Shown here: in pieces, positions 18,290-27,061 of the stretch
Layout: every line of letters begins with the position of its first letter
Numbering within the stretch: the stretch's first letter is position 1
From: Brassicibacter mesophilus
GTDB taxonomy: Bacteria > Bacillota > Clostridia > Tissierellales > Proteiniboraceae
Assembly (NCBI RefSeq): GCF_050433385.1
Contig: NZ_JBNPXI010000001.1
Coordinates: 62,001 to 126,000, forward strand
DNA: 64,000 nt
Direction of reading: 5' to 3'
Program-made: the position numbers and the translations under genes
Notes under the pieces: generated by a model
What the model was told of the DNA's origin: nothing
Seen by the model: the letters and a program-made list of their open reading frames with translations, nothing else
Database searches by the model: none

Positions 18290-18860
18290 AGAAATAATTA
18301 AATTAACTATATCCAAGGAAAAGATAGACGCCAATACACCTCCATGCCAGAATGTTTAGATGAATATATAGACGAAGATAATCCTGTAAGAGTTATTGAC
18401 GCCTTAGTAGGCTCTTTGGATTTTGAAGAACTTGAATTTACCAAATCTACAGGAAATGGAAGAAAACGATAAAAGCAAAGCTTTAGAAAAAAAGATACCT
18501 ATTAGTGAGATAAATAAGCAAATTGAGGAACTTAGCAGAAGAGATGTACTAGAATAAAAAGCTCTTATGAAAAAGATGATAAAAGATTTAATAGATACTT
18601 ATAATAATGAAGCCTGTAAAGCTTGTGATTTTAGAAATATATGTACAAGTTCAAAAGCTAAAGGAAGAGTTATAGACAGATGGGAACCCCAAGAGAATTA
18701 GATAAAATAGACATTGATACAAAAGGAAACTGGGACAAATATAGAAAAAGGCAATGGCTATCAGAACATCCCTTGGAGATAGTAAAAAGGAGATTAGATG
18801 CTTACTATGTACTTACTAAGGAGTTAAAGACTAAATTAGCAACTATATAGCTACTAGTTT
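18290..18860 (+). mobile_element. Degenerate IS1182-family transposase remnant
   Basis: Plus-strand pieces of one transposase survive in different frames. The N-terminus (about 18300-18473) reads NYIQGKDRRQYTSMPE, then LDEYIDEDNPVRVIDALVGS, and ends after an internal deletion. Later pieces include a helical stretch (MEENDKSKALEKKI), then the zinc-like cluster ACKACDFRNICTSS and the C-terminal WLSEHPLEIVKRRLDAYY, ending at 18850. The order and motifs are those of IS1182 transposases, but the catalytic core is missing and there are internal stops. I cannot see intact terminal inverted repeats, so the element is dead. Confidence 0.8.
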
Positions 18861-18908
18861 ATGCTTAATATCATGAAATTCGTTCAGAATGGTGCAGAAA
18901 AAACATTA

Positions 18909-19460
18909 TTATACCTTATCATTTAATAGAACCATATGTATATGGTCTTCCCATTTTCCATTTATTTTTAAATATTTATATGCCAACCCTTCGTTATAAA
19001 ATCCTAACTTTTCGACTACCCTTAAAGAACGTTTATTTCTAGGCATGATATTAGCTTCAATTCTATGCAATCCAAATTCAATAAACATAATTTCAATTCC
19101 TTTTCGAATTGCCTCAGTTATATAACCTTTATTAATTTCATCTTTATCTAATTTGTAACCAAGATGACATGATAAAAATACGCCTCTTACGATATTATTA
19201 AAGCCAATAGAACCGATTACTTTATTTTCATTTTCATTTTTAAAAACCCATAGTCTTAACGAACTATTATTTTCAATAGTAGATGACTCTTTATCTAACT
19301 GTTCTTCCTGATACTGCTTCGTATAAAAATCCTCATCCTTTATGGGCTCCCACTCTTCTAAAAAAGACTTGTTCCTTAAATAATAGTCTACAACTAATTC
19401 TGCATAGGATTTGTCTACCACCTTTAATATAAGTCTTTCTGTTTCATAAACTTTTTGCAT
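18909..19460 (-). CDS. GNAT acetyltransferase, RimJ/RimL-like
   Basis: 183 aa. The start ETERLILKVVDKSYAELVVD is the typical beginning of RimJ/RimL-type N-acetyltransferases. Motif A appears as LGYKLDKDEINKGYITEAI (about 115-133), and the tail holds RIEANIMPRNKRSLRVVEKL followed by GF, the family's signature. These proteins acetylate protein N-termini, ribosomal proteins or small amines. The ribosome site AGGAGG is strong. The dead IS1182 remnant lies just downstream in the opposite orientation. Confidence 0.88.
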   Translation of the reverse strand: MQKVYETERLILKVVDKSYAELVVDYYLRNKSFLEEWEPIKDEDFYTKQYQEEQLDKESSTIENNSSLRLWVFKNENENKVIGSIGFNNIVRGVFLSCHLGYKLDKDEINKGYITEAIRKGIEIMFIEFGLHRIEANIMPRNKRSLRVVEKLGFYNEGLAYKYLKINGKWEDHIHMVLLNDKV

Positions 19461-19586
19461 TAAATAACCTCCTGAAATTACTATAGATATTTCTTAAAAA
19501 TTATACAACTGAGACATAATATTAATAATGCGTCTTAGCCGCAAATGCAGATTATGATCATTTTGTTCATACAGTTAAACTTGAAT

Positions 19587-20039
19587 TTATTTAGATTCAT
19601 CTTCTTTTTCAACCAGATCATCGAAGAAGAATATTCCTTCAGTAATTTTTATAAAAGTTATTCCATTATCGCCTTTAAGGCTGTATAATTTTCCATTGCA
19701 ATATACAGTTTTTTCATTTGAACTGATAGTAAAAGATTCTCCATTTTTTAAATGGAATACGAATTCAATTAAAGGCTCTTTTTGTTCTGGTGTTCCGAGC
19801 TTGTATGATAAAAAGTTAGTCAGATTTATTGCCTTTTCTATGTCCTCGATTTCTGTAAATTTTCGTTCATTAATATCTAATCTAGTATCAGAAATTTCAA
19901 CATAAGAAACATCTTCTATTTTGGGAACACCATGCAAAGGAATACCACTCATAAAAAAATACCCAATAGTGATAATAATCCCTGATACTGTCATCGGAAT
20001 AATATAATATAAAAATTTTTTAAAGATAATCTTTTTCAT
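19587..20039 (-). CDS. DUF5301-like membrane-anchored protein
   Basis: 150 aa. Residues 10-30 are a single hydrophobic segment after a basic KKIIFKKF start, so the protein is probably anchored with its C-terminus outside. The soluble part begins GVPKIEDVSYVEISDT and continues with DIEKAINLTNFLSYKLG and IEFVFHLKNGESFTISSN, which fit the Firmicutes DUF5301 pattern. The family has no known function. The ribosome site is GGAGAG. The spacer to the next unit (20040-20236) holds no gene. Confidence 0.6.
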   Translation of the reverse strand: MKKIIFKKFLYYIIPMTVSGIIITIGYFFMSGIPLHGVPKIEDVSYVEISDTRLDINERKFTEIEDIEKAINLTNFLSYKLGTPEQKEPLIEFVFHLKNGESFTISSNEKTVYCNGKLYSLKGDNGITFIKITEGIFFFDDLVEKEDESK

Positions 20040-20236
20040 TCAATCTCTCCATTCATTTCTATTGTCCTTTATATTATATAAATAGCTTTTTTCATTTTTT
20101 CTGTAATTGCAGCATCTCAATTTTTATCGAACCAACCCCCAAATAAAACCCCTATATCGCCATGTCCTATAACATTCCGAGGCTTATCAGTGTCGGTCTT
20201 TCCCTCTGTTATTTCTTCCCGATGTCGATAATCCTC

Positions 20237-20797
20237 TTATCTCTGTTTTAAACAACTCATTTCTCCAAAATCAAAAATCTTATAAGAGTTATTATCTGCG
20301 GTTTTTCCAACAATATAACTCCTATTATATGTTCCATCACCCCACTGTGGTCCTAGCTCATTTGCTTTTTCTGAAAAAGTTTGTGTAAATTTCACATTGA
20401 TAATTTCATATTCAGTTAGCTTGTATTCCTCAATACATTCTTCCCAACCATAGTAGTACAAAGGATTTTGCTTATCATTATCTAATTTTTGCTCATTGTA
20501 CTCTTTTTCTGTTAATGTAGAAATTTCATGTATAATATATGATTGTGTATAAATATTGTCTTCAAATTTCTTCTTTTCACTTTCTATTGAAATTTTGTGC
20601 GGTTCTATGTTAGATAAAATATCTGATTTAGCGTCAAAATCAGCAGTAATCGTATATAAAAAATCTTTTATAACAGTTTCTTCCGCAATGTTTTCAGGAA
20701 TATCTTCGAATAAATAATTGCGGCCATCCGTTCTTACATCGCCTTCCCCTTTGAAAACATATGTTTTTTCTAAAGAATGTGAATTAGTTTGACTACG
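20237..20797 (-). pseudogene. 5'-truncated gene for an unknown protein, joined to the radical SAM gene
   Basis: The minus frame ending at 20237 is open all the way up to the radical SAM stop near 20800, encoding about 185 residues (for example LEKTYVFKGEGDVRTDGRNY, and near the end GPQWGDGTYNRSYIVG). It has no ATG, GTG or TTG until a TTG deep inside (20461), and that one lacks a ribosome site. The composition looks like the extracytoplasmic part of a small lipoprotein whose signal peptide and start have been lost. Translational coupling from the radical SAM stop would need a non-standard start. I favour a deletion scar. Confidence 0.6.
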
Positions 20798-20799
20798 GA

Positions 20800-21750
20800 T
20801 TATACACAGTTTACTCTGTTTAGCTTTTTCACAATATCATTACACACACTGCAAGCAGAATAATATTGTGACACATCAATTGTTACATCATTGACTTCCG
20901 CTAATTTCATTAAAGCGCTTATTCCACCATTTATAAGTGCAGACATTAGTGGATTTTCATATGGGTTATAGCGATTAATAATCTGTGTTATGCTTTCACA
21001 ATATATATTGCCTATAACAAAACAACAAACTACTATATCACCATTTGGATTTACTGAAATTGCCTGAATATCATCAAGCTTGGTTGTATAAGGTGCTTCA
21101 CCGCATTTCATTCCAATGTCAATTGGTTTTTTCTCATAAAAATCCGACAAATATATAGCAGCATTTCCTGTTGGTAATATGTTATTACCACTTGATATGG
21201 GAATGCCTAGTTTTGTGAAATTGTCCAAACAAGCTTCTGTTTCTTTATTATAATTATTATCGTGTTGACGGTCTACCACCCAAGCTGGATGTAGTTTAAA
21301 TCCATCAATCCCTTCAGCACACAATGCCTTAGCAAATTTATATACCTGTTCCTGCGGTATATACTCTTTATGAAAAGCATCAACGGAAAGTAAAATCGAA
21401 TTCACACCACTATTTTTCAACGCTTTTGCCACAGCAATAATTTTGCTATCATCTTTTGAAAAATATCCATTAGTGATGATTTGTTTTTTAGGGATTCCAC
21501 AAGCTTTTGCAGTCCTATGGATTGCACAGACAGTATCTGCATATACAAGTGGTTCTCCGCCAAAAGTCATCACAGATTCAATAGAATAGTGCTTTGAAAG
21601 TTCGGTAACTATTGAAATAGCTTTTTCTTTATCTATACTTGACTTATTGATATTTAATTTATTACCTACAGAACAATGCCTGCACCTGCTTGTACAAGCA
21701 TTTGTTATTACAAACTCTATGCGTTCTATGTTCATGTATTTATTTAACAT
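20800..21750 (-). CDS. Radical SAM protein with C-terminal Cys-rich (SPASM-like) region
   Basis: 316 aa. The CxxxCxxC motif for the SAM-binding 4Fe-4S cluster is C19-TSR-C23-RH-C26 (ITNACTSRCRHCSVGN). The GGEP motif appears as TFGGEPLVYAD near residue 65. The C-terminal third has further cysteines: one in KCGEAPY, a pair in DIVVCCFVIGN and two in ACSVCNDIV. These could hold auxiliary iron-sulfur clusters as in SPASM/Twitch enzymes. Such proteins often modify peptides, but no precursor peptide is visible nearby. The ribosome site is GGGGAGG. Its 3' end abuts the truncated gene at 20237. Confidence 0.85.
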   Translation of the reverse strand: MLNKYMNIERIEFVITNACTSRCRHCSVGNKLNINKSSIDKEKAISIVTELSKHYSIESVMTFGGEPLVYADTVCAIHRTAKACGIPKKQIITNGYFSKDDSKIIAVAKALKNSGVNSILLSVDAFHKEYIPQEQVYKFAKALCAEGIDGFKLHPAWVVDRQHDNNYNKETEACLDNFTKLGIPISSGNNILPTGNAAIYLSDFYEKKPIDIGMKCGEAPYTTKLDDIQAISVNPNGDIVVCCFVIGNIYCESITQIINRYNPYENPLMSALINGGISALMKLAEVNDVTIDVSQYYSACSVCNDIVKKLNRVNCV

Positions 21751-22046
21751 TAATACCTCCCCATTATTATTGAGTAATGTTTAAAGCATTCCCTCTAGAT
21801 TGATTTTTAGTGTAATTTACATAATTCTACTGATATACATTAAGCTCTTCGTCTATATTTCCATCCCAGAGAAAAGTTGCTTAGGGATTTCCACTAAAAT
21901 CAACGAAGAAGCCAAATCGAACTTGAATGCTTTGTTAGTTGCAGCTCCGTCTCCACCCTATTTTCATTTATCCAAGTTAGCCCATTCCACTACGAATAGT
22001 AATTTTCTCTATCAATTACACATTTTAAGAATAAAGTGAGAGAGAG

Positions 22047-22565
22047 TTAGTTAGCTGTTAATGTAATGCTATATTTATACAGATATTCATTTTCCTCTTC
22101 ATCAAAAACAGTTCCTAATAATTTACCGTCGCTCTTTTCTATAACTTTCTTTGATGCTATATTGTCTATATTACAAGTTAAAATTACTTCTTCTATTCCT
22201 ATCTTTATTGCCTCTTCCAATGCCAGTTTTAAAATCTGAAACCCAAAGCCTCTATTTCTACAATTTGGTGATATATCATAGCCTATATGGCCAGCACATT
22301 CTACCTCTTGGTGTCTAATCCTCACTACTCCTACAACTTCTTTTTTATCAATTAACCAGAATGTTGAAGTTATAACCTCTCCATGAGGTAAGTTTTTTCC
22401 CTGGGAATAATTGTGTATGTCATTTAAATAATCTTGGAAATTTTCTAATGCTTTTTTATATTTATTAAAATAATGTTCATCATTTATTTTTCTGTATGCT
22501 AGAGCATAATTTTTAAAACTCTTTTGATATTCTTTATTAGGTTCAACTAAAAATAAATTTTTCAT
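22047..22565 (-). CDS. GNAT acetyltransferase, COG3981-like
   Basis: 172 aa, starting LFLVEPNKEYQKSFKNYALA and continuing with HGEVITSTFWLIDKKEVVGV and RIRHQEVECAGHIGYDISP, the pattern of predicted acetyltransferases in COG3981. Motif A is RNRGFGFQILKLALEEA (about 107-123) and motif B is NIDNIASKKVIEKSDGKL. The acceptor is unknown. The ribosome site is GGAGGA. It lies immediately downstream of the frame-shifted GNAT gene but belongs to a different subgroup. The 21751-22046 spacer on its other side has no gene. Confidence 0.87.
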   Translation of the reverse strand: MKNLFLVEPNKEYQKSFKNYALAYRKINDEHYFNKYKKALENFQDYLNDIHNYSQGKNLPHGEVITSTFWLIDKKEVVGVVRIRHQEVECAGHIGYDISPNCRNRGFGFQILKLALEEAIKIGIEEVILTCNIDNIASKKVIEKSDGKLLGTVFDEEENEYLYKYSITLTAN

Positions 22566-22604
22566 AAATTATCCTCCACTTTATATACACTTTACAAAAT
22601 TTCA

Positions 22605-23416
22605 CTACAATGACAAAACTCGCTTAGAAATTGTAAATAACGTCTTAATATCTCTAACACTGAAACCCTTAGCGCAACGTCTCTTAGGGTCGCAGGTGTG
22701 GTACATTTTTGCTCCATAGCCTTTCCCCCTATATTTCTCGTCAACAGCAATTATTTCTGCCGTAGCTGTTGTCCCACCATAGGGGGAGTTTTAAACACAC
22801 TATAGCCGATTAAACACCCATAATTAATAATGCAAAATACTTTCCTATTAATTCCATTGGATTGAACTATATCCTTTCCTGAAACATACATACCAGGAAA
22901 TATTGAATCGTGCAACTCAATAAGTTGAGTTGCATACTCCGGCGATAATTTTTCAACAGAAACATCAAATTCCTGTTTTTTGTAGTCACTACGATTTAGA
23001 ATGAATACACTTTCATTACCTTGATTTTCTGCACCAATCAAGTTCATAAACGACATACATTCTATATTTCTCTTATCGAAAAAGAAATTAAAACACAATT
23101 GTTTTTTATATAATTTCTTGGCATAATCGAACATCTCTTTAGCTATTCTGCAAAAATCACCTTCAACAAAAGGTCCTCCACAATCTGCAGTTTGCTTTTC
23201 TTCATCAACATAGAAAGAAATAACATCTATTAAGGTATTACCTTTGTAGTAGCCTATAACAGCATCATTATCTGATGCTAAACTACTCATAAAATCTTGT
23301 TGTATAGAGTCATGCTGACGAAAACAGAACGCAGAGTTGTGCTCTGGCTCATTGTTTTTTCTGTATACCATATCTACAATTTGCTTTATATCATTAACTG
23401 AACATTTTTTTATCAT
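22605..23416 (-). pseudogene. GNAT acetyltransferase broken by one base in a C5 run
   Basis: From 23416 the frame encodes 221 aa ending VFKTPP then an unrelated tail, stopping at 22751. In the neighbouring frame the sequence continues YGGTTATAEIIAVDEKYRGK, GYGAKMYHTC and so on to a TAG at 22605. This supplies the missing GNAT motif A with RGKGYG. One more C in the C5 tract at 22782-22786 would give a 270-aa two-part acetyltransferase. The tract is not a canonical slippery heptamer, so recoding is unlikely and the stopped product lacks the acetyl-CoA site. Mutation or an assembly error are the likely causes. Confidence 0.78.
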
Positions 23417-23505
23417 ATTATCCCCCTAGTATAATAGACATACTACTCGAGCGAATGCGAGCATGGGCGGCCATTCAGCCAAATTGCATTTACCTTTCCC
23501 GTAAT

Positions 23506-23590
23506 TGCGATGTCCTTGAACCGAGCTCTTAAAGAATATTCCCTGACGGTACTTACACCCGATGAAACGATGTGGTGAGCTTGACTCATT
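23506..23590. repeat. Intergenic repeat R3, copy a
   Basis: About 85 bp shared in order with 24353-24438: GCGA-GTCC-TGAACC, then AAAG-AT, CCTGA-GG, CCG-GAA-GATGTGGTG. It is GC-rich against an AT-rich background, non-coding, and lies between the broken GNAT gene and the lipoprotein gene. Confidence 0.75.
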
Positions 23591-23699
23591 AGTAATACTT
23601 CTTCTTCAAATCCAAGAAGAATACCTTGCGAACCTTTACGAAAATGTGTTTAGATGAAGTTTTCTCCGTATCTCTTAAGGAATACCGTATCTTGTTTTA

Positions 23700-24275
23700 T
23701 TAAGGATTATCCACATTTACCTTATCTCCAAAAACTCTAAAAACGACACTCCACTCATACTGTTTATCACCATTTTCACTAGTACCTATATCATATTCAT
23801 TCATTAATACAGGAACACCCTCCTTATATATAAGACCACTAGATGAGAAAGAACCATGTTGGCCAACTATATTCTTGAAAAAATCTTCACTTACAAGCTG
23901 TTTTGTCTTTTCATCATGTCTTATTGTCCAAGTTATTTTATTGTTTTCCTTATCTCTTTCTACCAAAATACCAAAAGTGCCATCAATATATCCTATATCT
24001 TCTTTTATGTCCATTAATTCAACCTTATCAATTTCTATTCCACCTTTAAGTAGAACTAGTTCAAATCTTATTTCATATTTTGCATCCAAGTTATAATAAT
24101 AACTATAATTAAAACCTTTTTTATAATTTTCTGAGGTAATATCATCATTAATTTGTTGAAAATACATCTCTCTACATAATAAATCACTCTCTGTATTTTT
24201 ATTTTTGCATGATACACATAGATTTAGTATTATTACTGTCAATATTAATAATCTAACAAATTTAACTTTTTTCAT
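23700..24275 (-). CDS. Hypothetical lipoprotein (191 aa)
   Basis: The first 23 residues are a basic start (KKVKFVR), a hydrophobic core and an LCVSC lipobox, so lipidation at Cys23 is expected. The mature part is mixed alpha/beta with YNLDAKYEIRFELVLLKGG, IGYIDGTFGILVERD and EWSVVFRVFGDKVN; I recognise no named domain. The ribosome site AGGAGGA is strong. It is a single-gene unit between two R3 repeat copies, an arrangement that fits a cassette with its spacer. Confidence 0.7.
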   Translation of the reverse strand: MKKVKFVRLLILTVIILNLCVSCKNKNTESDLLCREMYFQQINDDITSENYKKGFNYSYYYNLDAKYEIRFELVLLKGGIEIDKVELMDIKEDIGYIDGTFGILVERDKENNKITWTIRHDEKTKQLVSEDFFKNIVGQHGSFSSSGLIYKEGVPVLMNEYDIGTSENGDKQYEWSVVFRVFGDKVNVDNP

Positions 24276-24352
24276 TCTACTATCCTCCTATAAAACTCCC
24301 CATACGTATCTCCTAGCAAACAAGGGAAAAATTTTATATAACATCTTGGATT

Positions 24353-24438
24353 AGCGACGTCCCTGAACCTGCCCCTAAAGCATTACCCCCTGATGGAGCT
24401 TTGCTCCCGGTGAAGGGATGTGGTGCACAACTCCATAA
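24353..24438. repeat. Intergenic repeat R3, copy b
   Basis: Second R3 copy (see 23506-23590). It is part of a 330-nt gene-free stretch, 24276-24605, that also contains an inverted repeat ACTCGTG/CACGAGT at 24490-24516. That hairpin has only a short T-tract and may be a weak terminator for the 24606 gene. Confidence 0.75.
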
Positions 24439-24605
24439 GATTGTGCTCCGTGCACCCTTGCGTGAATGCCTTATTATCGGATGGAAAGGACTCGTGATAC
24501 CGTTGTAACCACGAGTGCCCCTCTTAAACTTACTTCCAAAAACACTTATTTACGCAATATATAAGGTATGAGAGTTACTATTCTGTTTACAGACTATACT
24601 AGTTA

Positions 24606-25217
24606 TCAAAGCTTTCTCTCAATATTTTCTAAACAAAACTTTACTGTATTATCAATATAGTCTAATATAAATTCCATTGTCAGCATACTCAATCTGCCTT
24701 CTGTCCTGCTTTTGAAATCCTGTTCTAATCCATTAAGCACTTTTGGTATATTGCTTCTATCAATTTCTGTTATTATAATGTCATCTGGAATTACAAAATT
24801 ATCCTGGAGACTTAGTTTGAAATAATCTTTTAAAATCATGTTCAACTTTCCGTAATCATCATGCAGTATTTTACGAAAAGCTAAAAATTCCTTAGTATCA
24901 TTATCTAAGTTATTTGGAAAGCCTGGAATTTTTAGTTGAACCCATTTATAATCGGATAGCAAATGGCAATAATAACCTAAAAACAAGCTTTTATAAAAAT
25001 AATTAAAATATTTTTGTTTAAATCTTACATATTCTATGTTTGGTAACTTAGTATATTCACCATTAATAATGTATCTAAAATGAGAATGAGAATTTCCGTA
25101 TAGAGTACCATTATGTGCATCAGGTAGTAAATTGCCTAAAATAAAATCGTTTTTATCGAAATTGCAAATTTCCAATATTTTTTTACTAATAATATAATGA
25201 ATTATACGAGAAGCCAT
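24606..25217 (-). CDS. Zinc-dependent phospholipase C-like protein, second paralogue
   Basis: 203 aa, related to 6288-6938: SRIIHYIISKKILEI at the N-terminus, FILGNLLPDAHN, a central HSHFRYI and GYYCHLLSDYKW. These are the His/Asp positions of the PF00882 zinc phospholipase C fold. No signal peptide is seen. Sequence identity to the first paralogue looks low outside the motifs, so the two are old paralogues or separate acquisitions rather than a recent tandem copy. The ribosome site is AAGGAGAA. Activity is not established for such short cytosolic members. Confidence 0.7.
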   Translation of the reverse strand: MASRIIHYIISKKILEICNFDKNDFILGNLLPDAHNGTLYGNSHSHFRYIINGEYTKLPNIEYVRFKQKYFNYFYKSLFLGYYCHLLSDYKWVQLKIPGFPNNLDNDTKEFLAFRKILHDDYGKLNMILKDYFKLSLQDNFVIPDDIIITEIDRSNIPKVLNGLEQDFKSRTEGRLSMLTMEFILDYIDNTVKFCLENIERKL

Positions 25218-25555
25218 AATATTCTCCTTATAAAATATATATAATTTTTATTTCATAATATAAATCTGATATGTATTTAATAAGCGCTTTAATACTGTAA
25301 CCTATACATTTCACACAAGAAAGCACGAAACTTTGTCTCATCTGTTCGATAACGTTTCACTTCCGACAGACTATGTCGGTAATTCTATCATTATAGTATA
25401 TTACACGACAATAGTGTGGCAAATATCTTCTTACTATATGTTTTTCTATTCCTTCATTATCTTGCCTAATGGACTTTCTATTTTGCTAATTGATGTTATA
25501 GAAAAGTGACTCTTATTTCTTTTTCGTCAATTCTTTCTACGTTTACCTCATATTA

Positions 25556-25742
25556 TCTCTTCTTTCAAAAAAAAGATATTCCTAAAGTACTAAATATTAG
25601 AAATTACTATCTTTATTCTACACATACCAAGCATTCCCTTTTATTTTCTAGTTTTTTTGTTGTCTTTCTATAAGTAGAAATTTAACTATTATTTCAATTA
25701 GAACTGCAAAAAGCCGAGAATATTCTCTCAGCTTATGCTCTT
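25556..25742. repeat. Dispersed intergenic repeat R1, copy d, with terminator
   Basis: This copy follows the stop of the two-P-loop ATPase gene directly. It carries a minus-strand terminator at 25708-25734 (AAGCTGAGAGAATATTCTCGGC then T5). It is probably the parent of the element, because here it still sits behind its gene. Copies a, b and c are displaced. Confidence 0.8.
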
Positions 25743-25743
25743 A

Positions 25744-26823
25744 TTATTTATCATATTGAAGAATTCTTGTAATAAGCTTATTTCTCACCTTCTCTACTTC
25801 TGAGAAGTTCATATTTGGTACATAGAAGGTTTCTATTATATCATGATTTTTCTTTGCAGCAGCTATATTAGATAAAGCTATATCTATTAGCTGTTGATAT
25901 ACCTGTTTATCTTGTTCAATATTTTCCTTATACTTTTCTAGTATATCTGTACTTAGGTATTGATCAAGGTCTATGGTATTGTAGTTTTCTTCTTCTGCTA
26001 CTTTACTAATGGTTAGTGCTACGCTTAGCTCTTTTATAATAACTGTTTCTATCTTTTCTGGAATCAATGGTGTATGATGCACTTCCACATCTAATCCTCT
26101 AACAATAGCTTCTTTATATACCTTTTCAAGTAAAGTCGATTTACCAGTACCATAATCCCCTTTAATATAATAAACTATCTCTAAACCCTCTAGTAATGTA
26201 TCTGTATACTCTATCCACCCATTAGGTGTGTATGCACTACCAAATAAATGTCTTTCTTTACCTAATTTTTCACTTGTCTCTAATTCACCAAAAATATCTT
26301 TGATTAATTTATATGTTTCTATATTAACTTTTGCAAAATCTTGAGTTTCACCGTTCATCAATATGATATCTTCTTGAATAAGTCTTGCAGCTGGGAAGTA
26401 TTTGTATGCTCTTTTATAAAATTTGCTATTGTTCTCTATATAATATAGAATTTTTTCTTTATTTTTTTCCATGCCTTCTGTGTTCCAAAAATCTCCTAGA
26501 TGCACTATTTCATCCACTGCTCCTGGGTTTTTAGGATCAACTACATGTGGCGCTGTACCATCTATCATTGCAACTTTTAGCTTTGGTATTACTATACCAT
26601 CTATAGAATTATTATCTGACGAGCAGTGATGATACTCAACATCATAACCTCTTTCTAACATTTCTTTAGCTACTTTTTTCATTAACGACGATTTTCCTGT
26701 TCCTGGACCACCTTTTAATATAAAAATTCTGTTTGCATCCTTTTCAATTATATTGTCATAGTATGAATAAAAACCTTTTGAAGTGTTCCCTCCTGGAATT
26801 AACCTCCTTATTCTGCCTGCCAT
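25744..26823 (-). CDS. ATPase with two P-loop domains (PRK06851 type)
   Basis: 359 aa from ATG 26823 (MAGRIRRLIPGG), with AAAGGAG 7 nt upstream; the ATG at 26829 is too close to that site. Two Walker A motifs are visible: LKGGPGTGKSSLMKK (residues 37-51) and YIKGDYGTGKSTLLEK near residue 220. Each is followed by a similar block containing VEYHHC or VEVHHT, so the protein is an internal duplication of one P-loop unit. The family is common in Clostridia and Bacilli and has no assigned role. The gene ends in the R1d terminator; part of a paralogue's 3' end survives at 14245-14305. Confidence 0.82.
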   Translation of the reverse strand: MAGRIRRLIPGGNTSKGFYSYYDNIIEKDANRIFILKGGPGTGKSSLMKKVAKEMLERGYDVEYHHCSSDNNSIDGIVIPKLKVAMIDGTAPHVVDPKNPGAVDEIVHLGDFWNTEGMEKNKEKILYYIENNSKFYKRAYKYFPAARLIQEDIILMNGETQDFAKVNIETYKLIKDIFGELETSEKLGKERHLFGSAYTPNGWIEYTDTLLEGLEIVYYIKGDYGTGKSTLLEKVYKEAIVRGLDVEVHHTPLIPEKIETVIIKELSVALTISKVAEEENYNTIDLDQYLSTDILEKYKENIEQDKQVYQQLIDIALSNIAAAKKNHDIIETFYVPNMNFSEVEKVRNKLITRILQYDK

Positions 26824-27026
26824 ATACATTCTCCTTTCAATTGATATTCATTATCGTTTTTGTTTCTTCTAATTTATATTCTATTATTATTGTTATGATA
26901 TTGTGCATAAAAAATTAATTATATAGCATTATTTTTATTACTGCTTAAGAATCTTTCTCTTACTTTCTATTAAAGCCTTCGATGGATATCATATATACTT
27001 GCACTGTATAATTTTATAAGAATACA

Positions 27027-27055
27027 TTGACAGTAAATACACCATAATATAAAAT
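27027..27055 (+). promoter_or_regulatory. Sigma-A promoter for the argS leader
   Basis: Perfect -35 TTGACA (27027-27032), a 17-nt spacer and -10 TAAAAT (27050-27055). Transcription should start near 27062 and run into the T-box leader. The 26830-27026 stretch between this and the divergent ATPase gene shows nothing else. Confidence 0.8.
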
Positions 27056-27061
27056 AATCAA

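Noticed and set aside
18290..18860. Active insertion sequence
   Set aside because: The transposase pieces lie in different frames with internal stops, the DDE core is absent and no terminal inverted repeats are visible.
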